From CAVPTL01 sp963727235 (GTDB lineage Bacteria; Actinomycetota; Thermoleophilia; Gaiellales; JAICJC01): DNA of 64,000 nt. Under the pieces are notes generated by a model. That model was not told the DNA's origin. It did no database searches and saw only the letters and a program-made list of their open reading frames with translations. Location: contig CAVSFZ010000023.1 in NCBI GenBank assembly GCA_963727235.1, positions 1 through 64,000 of the forward strand. Reading direction: 5' to 3'. Shown here one piece after another: positions 51,416-61,263 of this stretch (the stretch's first letter is position 1; each line of letters opens with the position of its first letter). Position numbers and translations under genes: made by a program.

Positions 51416-52735
51416 TTGATCTCGCGCTACACCCGCCCCGCAATGGGTGCCGTCTGGTCAGACGAGCGCAAATTCCAGCGGTGGCTGGATGTCGAGATCG
51501 CAGCGATGGCCGCCTGGGCGGAGCTGGACGTGGTCCCGCAGGCGGCCGTGGAGGCTGTCCGCGACCGCGCCCGCATCGACGTCGCCCGCATCCGCGAGAT
51601 CGAGGATCGCACCCATCACGACGTGCTGGCGTTCACCGAGTCGGTCGCCGAGCAGGTGGGCGACCCCGAGCACTCACGCTGGTTTCACTACGGATTGACC
51701 TCCTCGGACGTGGGCGACACCGCGCTGGCGCTGCAGCTGCGCGACGCCGGCGAGCTGATCGTGGCAGCGATCGCCGAGGTCGAGCAGGTGGCGCTGAGGC
51801 GGGCCGAGGAGTACCGGCACACCCCGATGATCGGGCGAACCCACGGCGTCCATGCCGAGCCCACCACCTTCGGCCTCAAGCTGCTCGGCTGGGTGACCGA
51901 GCTGCGCCGCCAGCGCGAACGCCTGCAGGCTGCGTTCGACGGGGTGGCGGTGGGCAAGCTCTCCGGTGCAGTGGGTGCGTACGCCAACACCGATCCGCGA
52001 GTCGAAGAGATCGCGCTCGAGGCCCTCGGCCTGCAGCGCGAGGATGTCGCCACCCAGGTGATTCCGCGCGACCGCCACGCCGCACTGCTGGCGGCGATCG
52101 CCGGCGCCGGTGCCAGCCTGGAGCGATATGCCCTGGAGGTGCGCCACCTGCAGCGCACCGAGGTGCGCGAGGCCCGCGAACCCTTCGCGAAGGGCCAGAA
52201 AGGCTCCTCGGCGATGCCCCACAAGCAGAACCCGATCGTGTGCGAGCGGATCTGCGGCCTGGCGCGGGTGCTGCGCGGAAACGCCATCGTGGGATTCGAA
52301 GACATCGCGCTGTGGCACGAGCGCGACATCTCCCACTCCTCGGCCGAGCGGGTGGTGCTGCCCGACTCCACCATCGCGCTGGACTACATGCTGGAGAAGA
52401 GCAGGTGGCTGATCGACGGGCTGGTGGTGTTCCCCGATCGCATGCTCAAGAACCTGGAGGACTCCCACGGCCTGGTGTTCTCGGGCCGGGTGCTGCTGCA
52501 GCTGGTCGAGTCAGGGCTGTCGCGGGAGGCTGCCTACGAGATCGTCCAGCGAAACGCTCTGGCGGCGTGGGACAACGGCGCGCAGCTGCGCGAACTGCTG
52601 GAGGCCGACCCCGACGCGGTGGCCGCACTCGGCCCCGCGGCGCTCGATGCCGCATTTGACCTGGACTCGTTCCTGCGCCACGTGGACGAGATCTTCAACC
52701 GCACGCTCATGACGCTCGAGGTGACTCATGTCTGA
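51416..52735 (+). CDS. purB: Adenylosuccinate lyase
   Basis: A 439-residue enzyme that splits SAICAR to AICAR and adenylosuccinate to AMP. The start ISRYTRPAMGAVWSDE and the signature KGSSAMPHKQNPIVCERI are typical; ERIxGLAR follows. The start is TTG at 51416, which gives the usual MIxRYTRPxMG sequence; no ATG is available nearby. The 3' end overlaps purC by eight bases. Confidence 0.96.
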   Translation: MISRYTRPAMGAVWSDERKFQRWLDVEIAAMAAWAELDVVPQAAVEAVRDRARIDVARIREIEDRTHHDVLAFTESVAEQVGDPEHSRWFHYGLTSSDVGDTALALQLRDAGELIVAAIAEVEQVALRRAEEYRHTPMIGRTHGVHAEPTTFGLKLLGWVTELRRQRERLQAAFDGVAVGKLSGAVGAYANTDPRVEEIALEALGLQREDVATQVIPRDRHAALLAAIAGAGASLERYALEVRHLQRTEVREAREPFAKGQKGSSAMPHKQNPIVCERICGLARVLRGNAIVGFEDIALWHERDISHSSAERVVLPDSTIALDYMLEKSRWLIDGLVVFPDRMLKNLEDSHGLVFSGRVLLQLVESGLSREAAYEIVQRNALAAWDNGAQLRELLEADPDAVAALGPAALDAAFDLDSFLRHVDEIFNRTLMTLEVTHV

Positions 52736-53636
52736 ACAGAACACGCTCGCCGGCCTGCACGAGATGTCCGGCAAAGTACGCGAGATGTACGGCTTCGGCG
52801 ACCAGATCCTGATGGTCGCATCCGACCGCATCTCCGCGTTCGACGTCGTGCTCCCAACGCCGATCCCGCACAAGGGCCGGGTGCTCACGGGCATGTCGCT
52901 GTTCTGGTTCGAGCACTTCAAAGACGTCGCGCGCAACCACCTGATCTCCGCGGAGCCCAAAAACTTTCCCATCCAGGCACAGAACGACCCCGACCTGGCC
53001 GGCCGTTCGATGGTGGTGCAGCGGCTGACGATGCTTCCGATCGAATGCGTCGTGCGCGGCTACCTGGTCGGCTCGGGCTGGAAGGACTATCAGGCCACCG
53101 GGGCGGTGTGCGGCCATGCGCTTCCCGCCGGGATGCAGGAGGCCGAGAAGCTGCCCAAGCCGATCTTCACCCCGGCCACCAAGGCCACCGACGGGCATGA
53201 CATCAACATCGACCGGTCGGCCGGCAAGATCCTGGTGGGCGACGACCGCTTCGACGAGATCGAGCGGATCTCGATCGAGCTGTACGAGGCAGCCTCCGAC
53301 TACGCCGCCACCCGCGGGATCATCATCGCCGACACCAAGTTCGAGTTCGGCCTCGACGGCAGCAACCAGGTGGTGCTGGGCGACGAGGTGCTGACGCCCG
53401 ACTCGTCACGCTTCTGGCCGGCCGATACCTACAAGCCCGGCAGCTCTCCACAGTCGTTCGACAAGCAGTACGTCCGCGACTGGCTGGAGACGCTCGACTG
53501 GGACAAGCAGCCCCCCGGCCCCGAGGTACCTGCCGACGTGGTCGCCGGCACCCAGAAGCGCTACATCGAGGCCTATGAAGTGGTCACCGGCGGATCGTTC
53601 GATGCATACCTGGCCAGCATGGGCGTGACGCCGTGA
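52728..53636 (+). CDS. purC: SAICAR synthetase
   Basis: A 302-residue PurC, which couples CAIR and aspartate. SGKVREMYGFGDQILMVASDRISAFDVVLPTPIPHKG, ECVVRGYLVGSGWKDYQATGAVCG and IIIADTKFEFGLD are typical. The length fits the longer bacterial/yeast-like form. Overlaps purS by four bases (GTGA type). Confidence 0.97.
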   Translation: MSEQNTLAGLHEMSGKVREMYGFGDQILMVASDRISAFDVVLPTPIPHKGRVLTGMSLFWFEHFKDVARNHLISAEPKNFPIQAQNDPDLAGRSMVVQRLTMLPIECVVRGYLVGSGWKDYQATGAVCGHALPAGMQEAEKLPKPIFTPATKATDGHDINIDRSAGKILVGDDRFDEIERISIELYEAASDYAATRGIIIADTKFEFGLDGSNQVVLGDEVLTPDSSRFWPADTYKPGSSPQSFDKQYVRDWLETLDWDKQPPGPEVPADVVAGTQKRYIEAYEVVTGGSFDAYLASMGVTP

Positions 53637-53884
53637 AGATCACCGTCACCGTGCGACCGCGAGACGGCATCCTCGACCCCCAGGGCGAGACGCTGCGGCG
53701 ATCGCTGGCCGGGCTGGGATACGCGGCCTCCGCGGTGCACGCGGGCAAGGTGTTCGACCTCGAGCTCGATGTCGACGACCCGGCCGAGGCCCACCGGCTG
53801 GCCGAGGAGATCGCCGACCGGCTGCTGGCCAACCCGCTGATCGAGCAGTACGCGATCGAGTCGCCGGCCGAGGCTCCCGCGTGA
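53633..53884 (+). CDS. purS: FGAM synthase PurS subunit
   Basis: An 83-residue PurS, the small subunit that joins PurQ and PurL in Gram-positive-type FGAM synthase. It starts KITVTVRPRDGILDPQGETLRRSLAGLGY and ends in a short acidic tail. It overlaps purC at its start and purQ at its end, so the QSL set is made in step. Confidence 0.95.
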   Translation: MKITVTVRPRDGILDPQGETLRRSLAGLGYAASAVHAGKVFDLELDVDDPAEAHRLAEEIADRLLANPLIEQYAIESPAEAPA

Positions 53885-54588
53885 GCGTGACGGTCGGGAT
53901 CGTCACCTTCCCCGGCGCCTGTGATGACCGCGACGCCGCCCACGCGGTGGAGCTGATGGGTGGCGAGCCGGTGGTGCTGTGGCACGCCGACGATGATCTC
54001 AAGGGCGTGGACGCGGTCCTGATCCCAGGCGGCTTCTCCTACGGCGACCATCTGCGCCCGGGTGCGATCGCGGCGCTCTCGCCGGTGATGGCGGCGGTGG
54101 GCAGGCACGCCGATGCGGGCGGTCGGGTGCTGGGGATCTGCAACGGCTTCCAGGTGCTGACCGAAGCCCACCTCCTCCCGGGAGCCCTGCGACCGAACTC
54201 GACGCTGCTATTCCGCTGCCACGACGCGGTGCTGCGCGTCCAGCACGCGTCACCATGGCTGCCCGGGTGCGCTGAGGGCGACACCCTGACGATCCCGATG
54301 AAGCATCACGACGGCTGCTTCTTCGCCTCCACCGAGGAGGTGCGCAGGCTGGAGCACGGCGGCCAGGTGCTGGTGCGCTACGAGCCCAATCCCAACGGAT
54401 CGGTCGACAGCATCGCGGGGGTCACCAACGCCCGCGGCAATGTGGCCGGCTTGATGCCTCACCCCGAGCACGCCGTGGACGAGCTGCTCGGCTCGACCGA
54501 CGGCCGGGTGCTGTTGGCAGGGCTGATGGGACGGTCACACGCCGATCCCGCACCCGCGGATTCACGCGAGGCCCTGCCCGCAGCATGA
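53881..54588 (+). CDS. purQ: FGAM synthase PurQ glutaminase subunit
   Basis: A 235-residue class I amidotransferase. The nucleophile cysteine lies in LGICNGFQVLTEAHLLPG, and HPEHAVDELLG carries the His and Glu. It supplies ammonia for FGAR to FGAM conversion by PurL. GTG start overlapping purS; overlaps purL by four bases. A longer carboxy tail (HADPAPADSREALPAA) is not conserved in most homologues. Confidence 0.96.
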   Translation: MSVTVGIVTFPGACDDRDAAHAVELMGGEPVVLWHADDDLKGVDAVLIPGGFSYGDHLRPGAIAALSPVMAAVGRHADAGGRVLGICNGFQVLTEAHLLPGALRPNSTLLFRCHDAVLRVQHASPWLPGCAEGDTLTIPMKHHDGCFFASTEEVRRLEHGGQVLVRYEPNPNGSVDSIAGVTNARGNVAGLMPHPEHAVDELLGSTDGRVLLAGLMGRSHADPAPADSREALPAA

Positions 54589-56756
54589 ACGCCGTCACGC
54601 CGCAACCGCTGCATCGCAGCCTCGGCCTCACAGACGCCGAGCTGGAGAACATCCAGGAGCTGCTGGGACGCGATCCCAACGACTTCGAGCTGGCCGTCTT
54701 CTCGCTGCTTTGGAGCGAGCACTGCGGCTACAAGCACTCGCGGCTGCTGCTGAAGCGACTGCCCAGCGCCGGCGCAGCGGTGTTGCAAGGCCCGGGCGAG
54801 AACGCCGGCGTGATCGCTGCCGGCGACGGCTTGGGGGTGGCGCTGAAGGTCGAGAGCCACAACCACCCATCGGCCGTGGAGCCGTTCCAGGGAGCCGCCA
54901 CCGGGGTGGGCGGCATCCTCCGCGACATCTTCGCGATGGGTGCGCGGCCGATCGCGATTCTGGATTCGCTTCGGTTCGGCGAGCTGGACGGCGACGGTCA
55001 GAAGGGGCTGTTTCGGGGAGTGGTCAAAGGCGTCGGCCACTACGGAAACTGCGTCGGCGTGGCCAACGTCGGCGGCGAGGTCGTGTTCGAGCAGGCCTAT
55101 CACCACAACTGCCTGGTGAACGCGATGTGCGTGGGGGTGCTCCCGGTCGAGCGGATCCAATCGGCCGCCGCAGCCGGGTCGGGCAACCTGGTGGTGCTGT
55201 ACGGCGCCCGCACCGGCCGCGACGGGATCGGCGGAGCCAGCGTGCTCGCATCACAAGGATTTGACGAGGGCTCGGGCGCGAAGCGGCCGTCGGTGCAGAT
55301 CGGCGACCCGTTCACCGGCAAGAAGCTGATCGAGTGCACGCTGGCGCTGCTGGACGCCGGGCTGGTGGTGTCGCTGCAGGATCTGGGTGCGGCCGGGCTG
55401 GCCTCGTCCACGGCCGAGATGGCGTCATCCGGAGGGGTGGGACTGGACGTCGACCTCAGCCGGGTGCCGCTGCGCGAGGCCGGCATGGAGCCGTTCGAGA
55501 TCATGATCTCGGAGTCGCAGGAGCGGATGGCGGCGATCGTCGCCCCCGAGCGCTGGCCCGAAGTGGAGGCGCTGTGCGCCCACTGGGATATCGACGCCAC
55601 CGTGATCGGCGAGGTCACCGATCGCGGCCGGCTGCGCGCGTTTCATGACGGCGCCGAAGTCGGCGACATCCCGGTGTCCGCACTGGTGGAGGACTGTCCC
55701 CGCTACCCACTCTCGCCCGAACGGCCTGCGCGGCTCCGCGACCAGCCCGTCGATCCACCGGCCCCGCCGGCGGATGCCACCGCAACTCTGCGACTCCTGC
55801 TGGCCTCGCCCAACATCGCCAGCCGCCGCTGGATCACGCGTCAGTACGACCAGCTGGTGGGGTCGGGCACCGTCATCCGGCCCGGCGGCGACGCGGGCGT
55901 GGTGCGACTGACGCCGTCGCAGCGCGCGATCGCGATCGCGCTCGACGGCAACGGCCGCCGCACCTGGCTCGACCCCCGCCGCGGCGGTGCTGCGGCGGTG
56001 TGCGAAGCCGCCCGCAACGTGGCCTGTACCGGCGCTCGACCGGCGGCAGTCACGAACTGCCTCAACTTCGGAAATCCCGAGACTCCCGACGTCGCCTACG
56101 AGCTGGGCGAGGCGATCGAGGGCATGGCGCTGGCGTGCGAAGCGCTGGGCCTGCCGGTGGTGTCGGGCAACGTCTCGCTCTATAACGAGCACATGGGAAA
56201 CCCGATCTACCCCACCCCGGTGGTCGGAGTGGTGGGCCTGCTCGACGACGCCTCGCTGGCCGTGGGAGCGGGCTTCCGCAATGAGGGAGACCACGTGTAC
56301 CTGGTGGGCGGCGGAGCAGCCGCGGTCGACGGGTCGGAGTACCAGAAGCTGGTGCTGGGGACGGTCGAGGGCCGTATCCCCGAGCCCGACCTGGCAAACG
56401 AGCGAAAGCTCCATCAACTCTTGGCCGCGGCCGCGGAGGCGCGGCTGCTGTCGAGCGCGCACGACGTGTCCGACGGCGGCCTGGCCGTATGCCTGGCAGA
56501 ATCGGCGATCGCCGGGGCGATCGGCGTCACCGCCGAGGCAGACGAGCTCTTCTGGGAAGGTGAAGGCCGGGCGGTGATCTCGGTCGCACCCGAGCACGCC
56601 GCGGCGGTAATCGAGCTGACCGGCAACCTTCCGATCCAGCGCCTCGGCACGGTCGGTGGCGACCTGATCTCGATCGGTCAGGCACAATTAGGTGTGAGTG
56701 AAGCCGCCGAGATTCACTCCTCGGCGATACCCGACGCGATGGGAGACCCTGAGTAA
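54585..56756 (+). CDS. purL: FGAM synthase PurL subunit (small type)
   Basis: A 723-residue PurL of the small form that needs PurQ and PurS. Motifs are ELAVFSLLWSEHCGYKHSR, ESHNHPSAVEPFQGAATGVGGILRD, GVANVGGEVVFE and SGNVSLYNEH. It performs the ATP-dependent FGAR amidotransfer. purF starts four bases past its stop, and the purF ribosome site lies in the last codons of purL. Confidence 0.97.
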   Translation: MNAVTPQPLHRSLGLTDAELENIQELLGRDPNDFELAVFSLLWSEHCGYKHSRLLLKRLPSAGAAVLQGPGENAGVIAAGDGLGVALKVESHNHPSAVEPFQGAATGVGGILRDIFAMGARPIAILDSLRFGELDGDGQKGLFRGVVKGVGHYGNCVGVANVGGEVVFEQAYHHNCLVNAMCVGVLPVERIQSAAAAGSGNLVVLYGARTGRDGIGGASVLASQGFDEGSGAKRPSVQIGDPFTGKKLIECTLALLDAGLVVSLQDLGAAGLASSTAEMASSGGVGLDVDLSRVPLREAGMEPFEIMISESQERMAAIVAPERWPEVEALCAHWDIDATVIGEVTDRGRLRAFHDGAEVGDIPVSALVEDCPRYPLSPERPARLRDQPVDPPAPPADATATLRLLLASPNIASRRWITRQYDQLVGSGTVIRPGGDAGVVRLTPSQRAIAIALDGNGRRTWLDPRRGGAAAVCEAARNVACTGARPAAVTNCLNFGNPETPDVAYELGEAIEGMALACEALGLPVVSGNVSLYNEHMGNPIYPTPVVGVVGLLDDASLAVGAGFRNEGDHVYLVGGGAAAVDGSEYQKLVLGTVEGRIPEPDLANERKLHQLLAAAAEARLLSSAHDVSDGGLAVCLAESAIAGAIGVTAEADELFWEGEGRAVISVAPEHAAAVIELTGNLPIQRLGTVGGDLISIGQAQLGVSEAAEIHSSAIPDAMGDPE

Positions 56757-56760
56757 CCCG

Positions 56761-58176
56761 ATGTGCGGAGTCTTTGGCATCTACGATCCCGCCGGTGCAC
56801 CCGACCGAGACGTCGCCCGGTTGACGTTTTTCGGCCTGTACGCCCTCCAGCATCGTGGGCAGGAGTCGGCCGGGATCGCGGTTTCCGACGGGGCGCGGGT
56901 GACCGCCATGAAGGACATGGGGCTGGTCAGTCAGGTGTTCGACGAGCCCAAGCTCTCGGGCCTTCCGGGGCGGATGGCGATCGGCCACGCCCGCTACTCG
57001 ACCACCGGCTCGACGGTGTGGCAGAACGCCCAGCCGGTCGTCCGGCACGGCCACGGCCACACCATCGCCCTGGGTCACAACGGCAACCTCACCAACACCG
57101 TCGAGCTGCGCGACCAGCTGCAGTCAGACGGCGTCAGGCTGCATTCGAGCTCCGACACCGAGGCCATCGCCGCCCTGATCGCCCAGAACCCGTCCAACGA
57201 CCTCGAAGAGTCGATCGCGGCCACGATGGGGCGGATCGAAGGCGCGTTTGCAGCGGTCGTCCTGACCGAGACCGCCATCGCCGGGTTCCGCGACCCCGAC
57301 GGCATCCGACCGCTGGTGGTCGGCCGGCTGGACGATGCCTGGGTGCTGGCCTCCGAGACATGCGCACTGGATCTGATCGGCGCCAGCCTGGAACGCGAGC
57401 TCGGCCCGGGCGAGCTGGTCGTAATCGACGAGCAGGGCCCCCGCTACCGGCAGGCGGTGGAGCGGCGCAGCGGCGCGCTCTGCATCTTCGAGTACATCTA
57501 CTTCGCCCGCCCCGACTCGTCGATGCAGGGTGAGATGCTGCACGATGTGCGCCGGCGGATGGGCGAGCGGCTGGCAGCGGAAGCGCCCGCGGACGCCGAC
57601 GTGGTCATCGGCGTGCCCGATTCGGGAACACCGGCCGCGATCGGCTATGCCAACGCCAGCGGCATCCCCTACGGCGAGGGCCTGGTCAAGAACCGCTACG
57701 TCGGCCGCACCTTCATCCAACCGGACCAGGAGCTGCGTGAGCGCGGCGTCCGGCTGAAGTTCAACGTGCTGCGCTCGGTGCTCGAAGGCAAGCGGGTGGT
57801 GGTGGTCGACGATTCGATCGTGCGCGGCTCGACCACGCGCAAGCTGGTCGCGATGCTGTTCGACGCCGGCGCGCTGGAGGTGCACCTGCGGGTGTCGTCG
57901 CCGCCGATCGTCTCGCCCTGCTTCTACGGCATCGACATGGCCGATCAGGACCAGCTGATCGCCGCCGGGCGGGAGCTCGATCAGATTCGCGAGAAGCTGG
58001 GCGCGACCTCGCTCGCCTACCTGTCACTGGAAGGGCTCCAGACCGCGGCCGGACAACCCGCGTCGAGATTCTGCCGCGCCTGCCTGACCGGTGACTACCC
58101 CACCGAGATCCCCGCCGACGTGCGCCTGGCCAAACTGCGCTTCGAGTCGCGGGCGGTTCCGGTGGAGATTCGGTGA
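56761..58176 (+). CDS. purF: Amidophosphoribosyltransferase
   Basis: A 471-residue enzyme that commits PRPP to purine synthesis. It begins MCGVFGIYDP, so Cys2 becomes the nucleophile with Met removal only and no propeptide. The PRPP loop VVVVDDSIVRGSTTRK is intact. The ATG at 56761 is preferred over an upstream in-frame ATG because of the Cys2 rule and GGGAG ahead. Overlaps purM by four bases. Confidence 0.97.
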   Translation: MCGVFGIYDPAGAPDRDVARLTFFGLYALQHRGQESAGIAVSDGARVTAMKDMGLVSQVFDEPKLSGLPGRMAIGHARYSTTGSTVWQNAQPVVRHGHGHTIALGHNGNLTNTVELRDQLQSDGVRLHSSSDTEAIAALIAQNPSNDLEESIAATMGRIEGAFAAVVLTETAIAGFRDPDGIRPLVVGRLDDAWVLASETCALDLIGASLERELGPGELVVIDEQGPRYRQAVERRSGALCIFEYIYFARPDSSMQGEMLHDVRRRMGERLAAEAPADADVVIGVPDSGTPAAIGYANASGIPYGEGLVKNRYVGRTFIQPDQELRERGVRLKFNVLRSVLEGKRVVVVDDSIVRGSTTRKLVAMLFDAGALEVHLRVSSPPIVSPCFYGIDMADQDQLIAAGRELDQIREKLGATSLAYLSLEGLQTAAGQPASRFCRACLTGDYPTEIPADVRLAKLRFESRAVPVEIR

Positions 58177-59198
58177 CCGACCCCGAGCCGCTCACCTACG
58201 CTGACGCGGGTGTCAGCCTCGACGCCGCCGAAACGGTCGTCGACCGGATCCGATCGGCGGTCGCTTCGACCCACTCACGCGAGGTGCTGGACAACCATGG
58301 GGGCTTCGCCGGACTGTTCACCCCCAGCGTGGGTGACCCGCTGATCTCGGCGGGGTGTGACGGAGTCGGCACCAAGGTGCTGCTGGGCCTCGCCGCCAGG
58401 CGGTTGCACGGGCTGGGCGTCGACCTGGTGGCGATGAGCGTCAACGACGTGATCACCTCCGGCGGCCGGCCGGCATTCTTTCTCGATGTGATCACCTGCG
58501 GGCGGATCGACCCGGACACGATCGCGGAGCTGGTCGAGGGCATCGCCGACGGCTGTAAACAGGCCCGCTGTGCCCTCCTGGGCGGCGAGACCGCCGAGCA
58601 CCCCGACATGATGCAGCCCGATGAGATCGATCTGGCCGGATTCTGCGTCGCCCTGTCGGAGCGGCGCGAGCTGGTCTCCGGTGCCCGTGTCAAACCCGGC
58701 GATGCCATCATCGCGCTGCCCTCCAGCGGTCCGCACTCCAACGGCTTCTCGCTGATTCGGCGGTTGCTGGAACGGGCAAACGTCGACCTCGACTCGACCC
58801 CCGCCGAGCTGGGAGGAGCGTCAGTCGCCGACGCGCTTCTGGAGCCGACCAGGATCTATGCAGCGCCGGTGAATGAGCTGACCCGCACGGTCGATGTCCG
58901 CGGCATGGCGCACATCACCGGGGGCGGCATACCGGGAAACCTGACTCGCCAGTTCCCCGACGGCACCGGGGCAAAGATCGATCTGGGCTCGTGGACGCGG
59001 CCGGCGGTGTTCGACTGGCTGGCGGGACTGGGAGTGGAAGAGCAGGAGATGCGCGCGGTGTTCAACCTCGGCGTGGGTTTCGCCGCGGTCGTCGAGCAGG
59101 AGTCGGTGGACACGGCGCTGACCGCCCTGGAACGGGGCGGCTGTCCCGGTTGGGTGGCGGGCACGGTGACCGCATCCTCGGGGGTGGAGCTGACCTGA
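58173..59198 (+). CDS. purM: Phosphoribosylformylglycinamidine cyclo-ligase
   Basis: A 341-residue AIR synthetase. It begins LTYADAGVSLDAAETVVDRI, then GCDGVGTKVLLG, MSVNDVITSGGRPAFFLDV and LLGGETAEHPDMM, all typical. GTG start overlapping purF. The 3' end overlaps the purN frame by four bases (CTGA). Confidence 0.97.
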   Translation: MTDPEPLTYADAGVSLDAAETVVDRIRSAVASTHSREVLDNHGGFAGLFTPSVGDPLISAGCDGVGTKVLLGLAARRLHGLGVDLVAMSVNDVITSGGRPAFFLDVITCGRIDPDTIAELVEGIADGCKQARCALLGGETAEHPDMMQPDEIDLAGFCVALSERRELVSGARVKPGDAIIALPSSGPHSNGFSLIRRLLERANVDLDSTPAELGGASVADALLEPTRIYAAPVNELTRTVDVRGMAHITGGGIPGNLTRQFPDGTGAKIDLGSWTRPAVFDWLAGLGVEEQEMRAVFNLGVGFAAVVEQESVDTALTALERGGCPGWVAGTVTASSGVELT

Positions 59199-59722
59199 GG
59201 ATCGGGGTCCTGATCTCGGGCAACGGCACCAACCTGCAGGCGCTGATCGATGCCGGCGACATCGAGATTGCGTGCGTGGTCTCGAGCCGCGCAGATGCGC
59301 CGGGCATTGGGCGTGCGGAGCGAGCCGCGATTCCGGTGATCGCCACGACCGACGAGGGGGACACCGCGGCCTTTCTGGAGCAGCATGAGGTGGAGCTGGT
59401 GGTGCTGGCGGGATATATGCAGATCCTCACCCCCGCCTTTCTCGCCCGATTCCCGCGGGGGGTGATCAACGTCCACCCGTCGCTGCTACCCGCGTTCCCC
59501 GGACGCACCGCGATCGCCGACGCGCTCGCCCACGGCGTGCGTGTCACCGGAGTCACGGTGCACCGGGTGGACGCCGGTATCGACACCGGCCCCATCCTGC
59601 TGCAGGAGGCCGTGACGGTTCCGTATGATGACGACGCCTTGGATCTCGAGGATCGCATCCACCAGGTTGAGCACCGGCTGCTGGTACAGGCGGTGCGCGA
59701 CATCCGAACTCAGGGACGGTGA
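59195..59722 (+). CDS. purN: Phosphoribosylglycinamide formyltransferase
   Basis: About 175 residues that transfer a formyl group from 10-formyl-THF to GAR. The protein reads RIGVLISGNGTNLQALIDAG, then INVHPSLLPAFPGRTAIADAL, with Asn and His in the formyl-transfer site. The start is unusual: no ATG or GTG is in frame at the expected place. CTG at 59195-59197 sits six bases after GGAG and overlaps the purM TGA as CTGA, just as ATGA and GTGA overlaps occur elsewhere in this operon. TTG at 59150 is the nearest standard alternative. I favour CUG initiation. Confidence 0.9.
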   Translation: MRIGVLISGNGTNLQALIDAGDIEIACVVSSRADAPGIGRAERAAIPVIATTDEGDTAAFLEQHEVELVVLAGYMQILTPAFLARFPRGVINVHPSLLPAFPGRTAIADALAHGVRVTGVTVHRVDAGIDTGPILLQEAVTVPYDDDALDLEDRIHQVEHRLLVQAVRDIRTQGR

Positions 59723-61263
59723 CCATGAAGATCGCACGCGCTCTGATATCGGTTTCGGACAAGAACGGGCTGTCGACGTTCGCCCAGGGGCTGCACAAGC
59801 TCGGAGTGGAGCTGATCTCGACGTCGGGGACCGCGGATTTCCTCGAGTCGGCGGGGCTCCCGGTCACCCGGGTGGAGACGCTCACCGAACAGGCCGAGCT
59901 GCTGGACGGCCGGGTAAAGACGCTTCATCCCGTTGTATTCGCCGGCATTCTGGCGCGACGCGACAACGTCGAGGACATGGCGTCGCTGCGCGAGCGGGGG
60001 ATCCAGCCGATCGACATGGTGGTCTCGAACCTGTACCCGTTCCGCTCGGTGGCCGGGCGGCGGGGGGTGCCCGATCACGAGGTGCTCGAGAACATCGACA
60101 TCGGCGGCCCGTCGATGGTCCGAGCTGCCGCCAAGAACCACGTGGCGGTAGCGGTCGTGACCGAGCCCGAGCGCTACGGCTTCGTGCTGGATGAGCTGCG
60201 CTCGCGCAACGGCGAGCTGTCGGCAGAAACCCGCCGGGAGCTGGCCGGCGACGCCTTCTCGCACACCGCATCGTATGACGCGGCGATCGCAACCTGGTTC
60301 ACCGACACCGAGCCGTTCCCGGAACGACTCACCCTCGACTACCTCAAGGTCACCGACCTGGCTTATGGGGAGAATCCGCACCAGCGCGCTGCCTTCTATC
60401 GCGACGCCGGCGCGCGCCGAAACCTGTTGTCACGCGTCGAGCAGCACGGCGGCCCACAGCTCTCGTTCAACAACCTCGGAGATCTCCAAGCCGCGCGAAT
60501 GCTGGCTGCCGCCTTCCAGGTGCCGGCGGTGGTGATCATCAAGCACGCGATCCCCTCGGGCGTGGCGGTTGGCGCGAGCCTGAGCCAGGCGTTCGATCAG
60601 GCACTCGCATGTGATCCTGCCGCAGCGTTCGGCGGGGTAATTGCGGTCAACCGGCCGGTGTCAGCCGACCTGGCGGCGGCCATGACCGAGCGCAAGCTGG
60701 ACGTGCTGTTCGCGCCCGGCTACGAGGATGGAGCGCTGGAAGTGCTGCAGCGCAAGGAGAGCCTTCGCATCCTCGAGGACAAGGAGCGGCGCAAAGCCTC
60801 GCCGGGCGAACGCGACGTGCGCAGAGTGCTGGGCGGGCTGCTGGTGCAGGATCGCGACATGGAGCTGGACGAGCGCGAGACGATGACGGTGGTGACAGAA
60901 GCCTCGCCCACCAAACGGCAGTGGGACGACCTGCTGTTCGCCTGGCGGGTGGCGCATTTCGTGCGTTCCAACGCGATCGTGCTGGCCCGCGACCTGGCGA
61001 CCGTCGGCATCGGGGCCGGCCAGGTCAGCCGGGTGGACGCGGTGCGGCTCGCGATCGAGAAGGCCGGCGAGCGGGCCGGTGAGTCGGTGTTGGCCTCAGA
61101 CGCCTTCTTCCCGTTCGAAGACGGCCCGAAAGCGGCCTTCGACGCGGGCGTAACGGCGGTGATTCAGCCGGGCGGGTCGGTGCGAGACGACGATATCGTT
61201 GCAGCCGCCAACGCCGCCGGCGTGTCGATGGTCTTCACCGGCCGCCGCCACTTCGCCCACTGA
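59719..61263 (+). CDS. purH: Bifunctional AICAR transformylase/IMP cyclohydrolase
   Basis: A 514-residue PurH that makes the last two steps to IMP, using 10-formyl-THF. The MGS-like cyclohydrolase domain starts ARALISVSDKNGLSTFAQGL and contains GGRVKTLHP-type wording (LDGRVKTLHPVVFAGIL). The transformylase domain has ENPHQRAAFY, IIKHAIPSGVAVG and the FFPFEDG end. GTG at 59719 overlaps the purN stop; ATG at 59725 is equally likely. It ends the purine cluster; a hairpin (CGTGGC/GCCACG, 61316-61330) and two palindromic repeats follow. Confidence 0.97.
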   Translation: MTMKIARALISVSDKNGLSTFAQGLHKLGVELISTSGTADFLESAGLPVTRVETLTEQAELLDGRVKTLHPVVFAGILARRDNVEDMASLRERGIQPIDMVVSNLYPFRSVAGRRGVPDHEVLENIDIGGPSMVRAAAKNHVAVAVVTEPERYGFVLDELRSRNGELSAETRRELAGDAFSHTASYDAAIATWFTDTEPFPERLTLDYLKVTDLAYGENPHQRAAFYRDAGARRNLLSRVEQHGGPQLSFNNLGDLQAARMLAAAFQVPAVVIIKHAIPSGVAVGASLSQAFDQALACDPAAAFGGVIAVNRPVSADLAAAMTERKLDVLFAPGYEDGALEVLQRKESLRILEDKERRKASPGERDVRRVLGGLLVQDRDMELDERETMTVVTEASPTKRQWDDLLFAWRVAHFVRSNAIVLARDLATVGIGAGQVSRVDAVRLAIEKAGERAGESVLASDAFFPFEDGPKAAFDAGVTAVIQPGGSVRDDDIVAAANAAGVSMVFTGRRHFAH

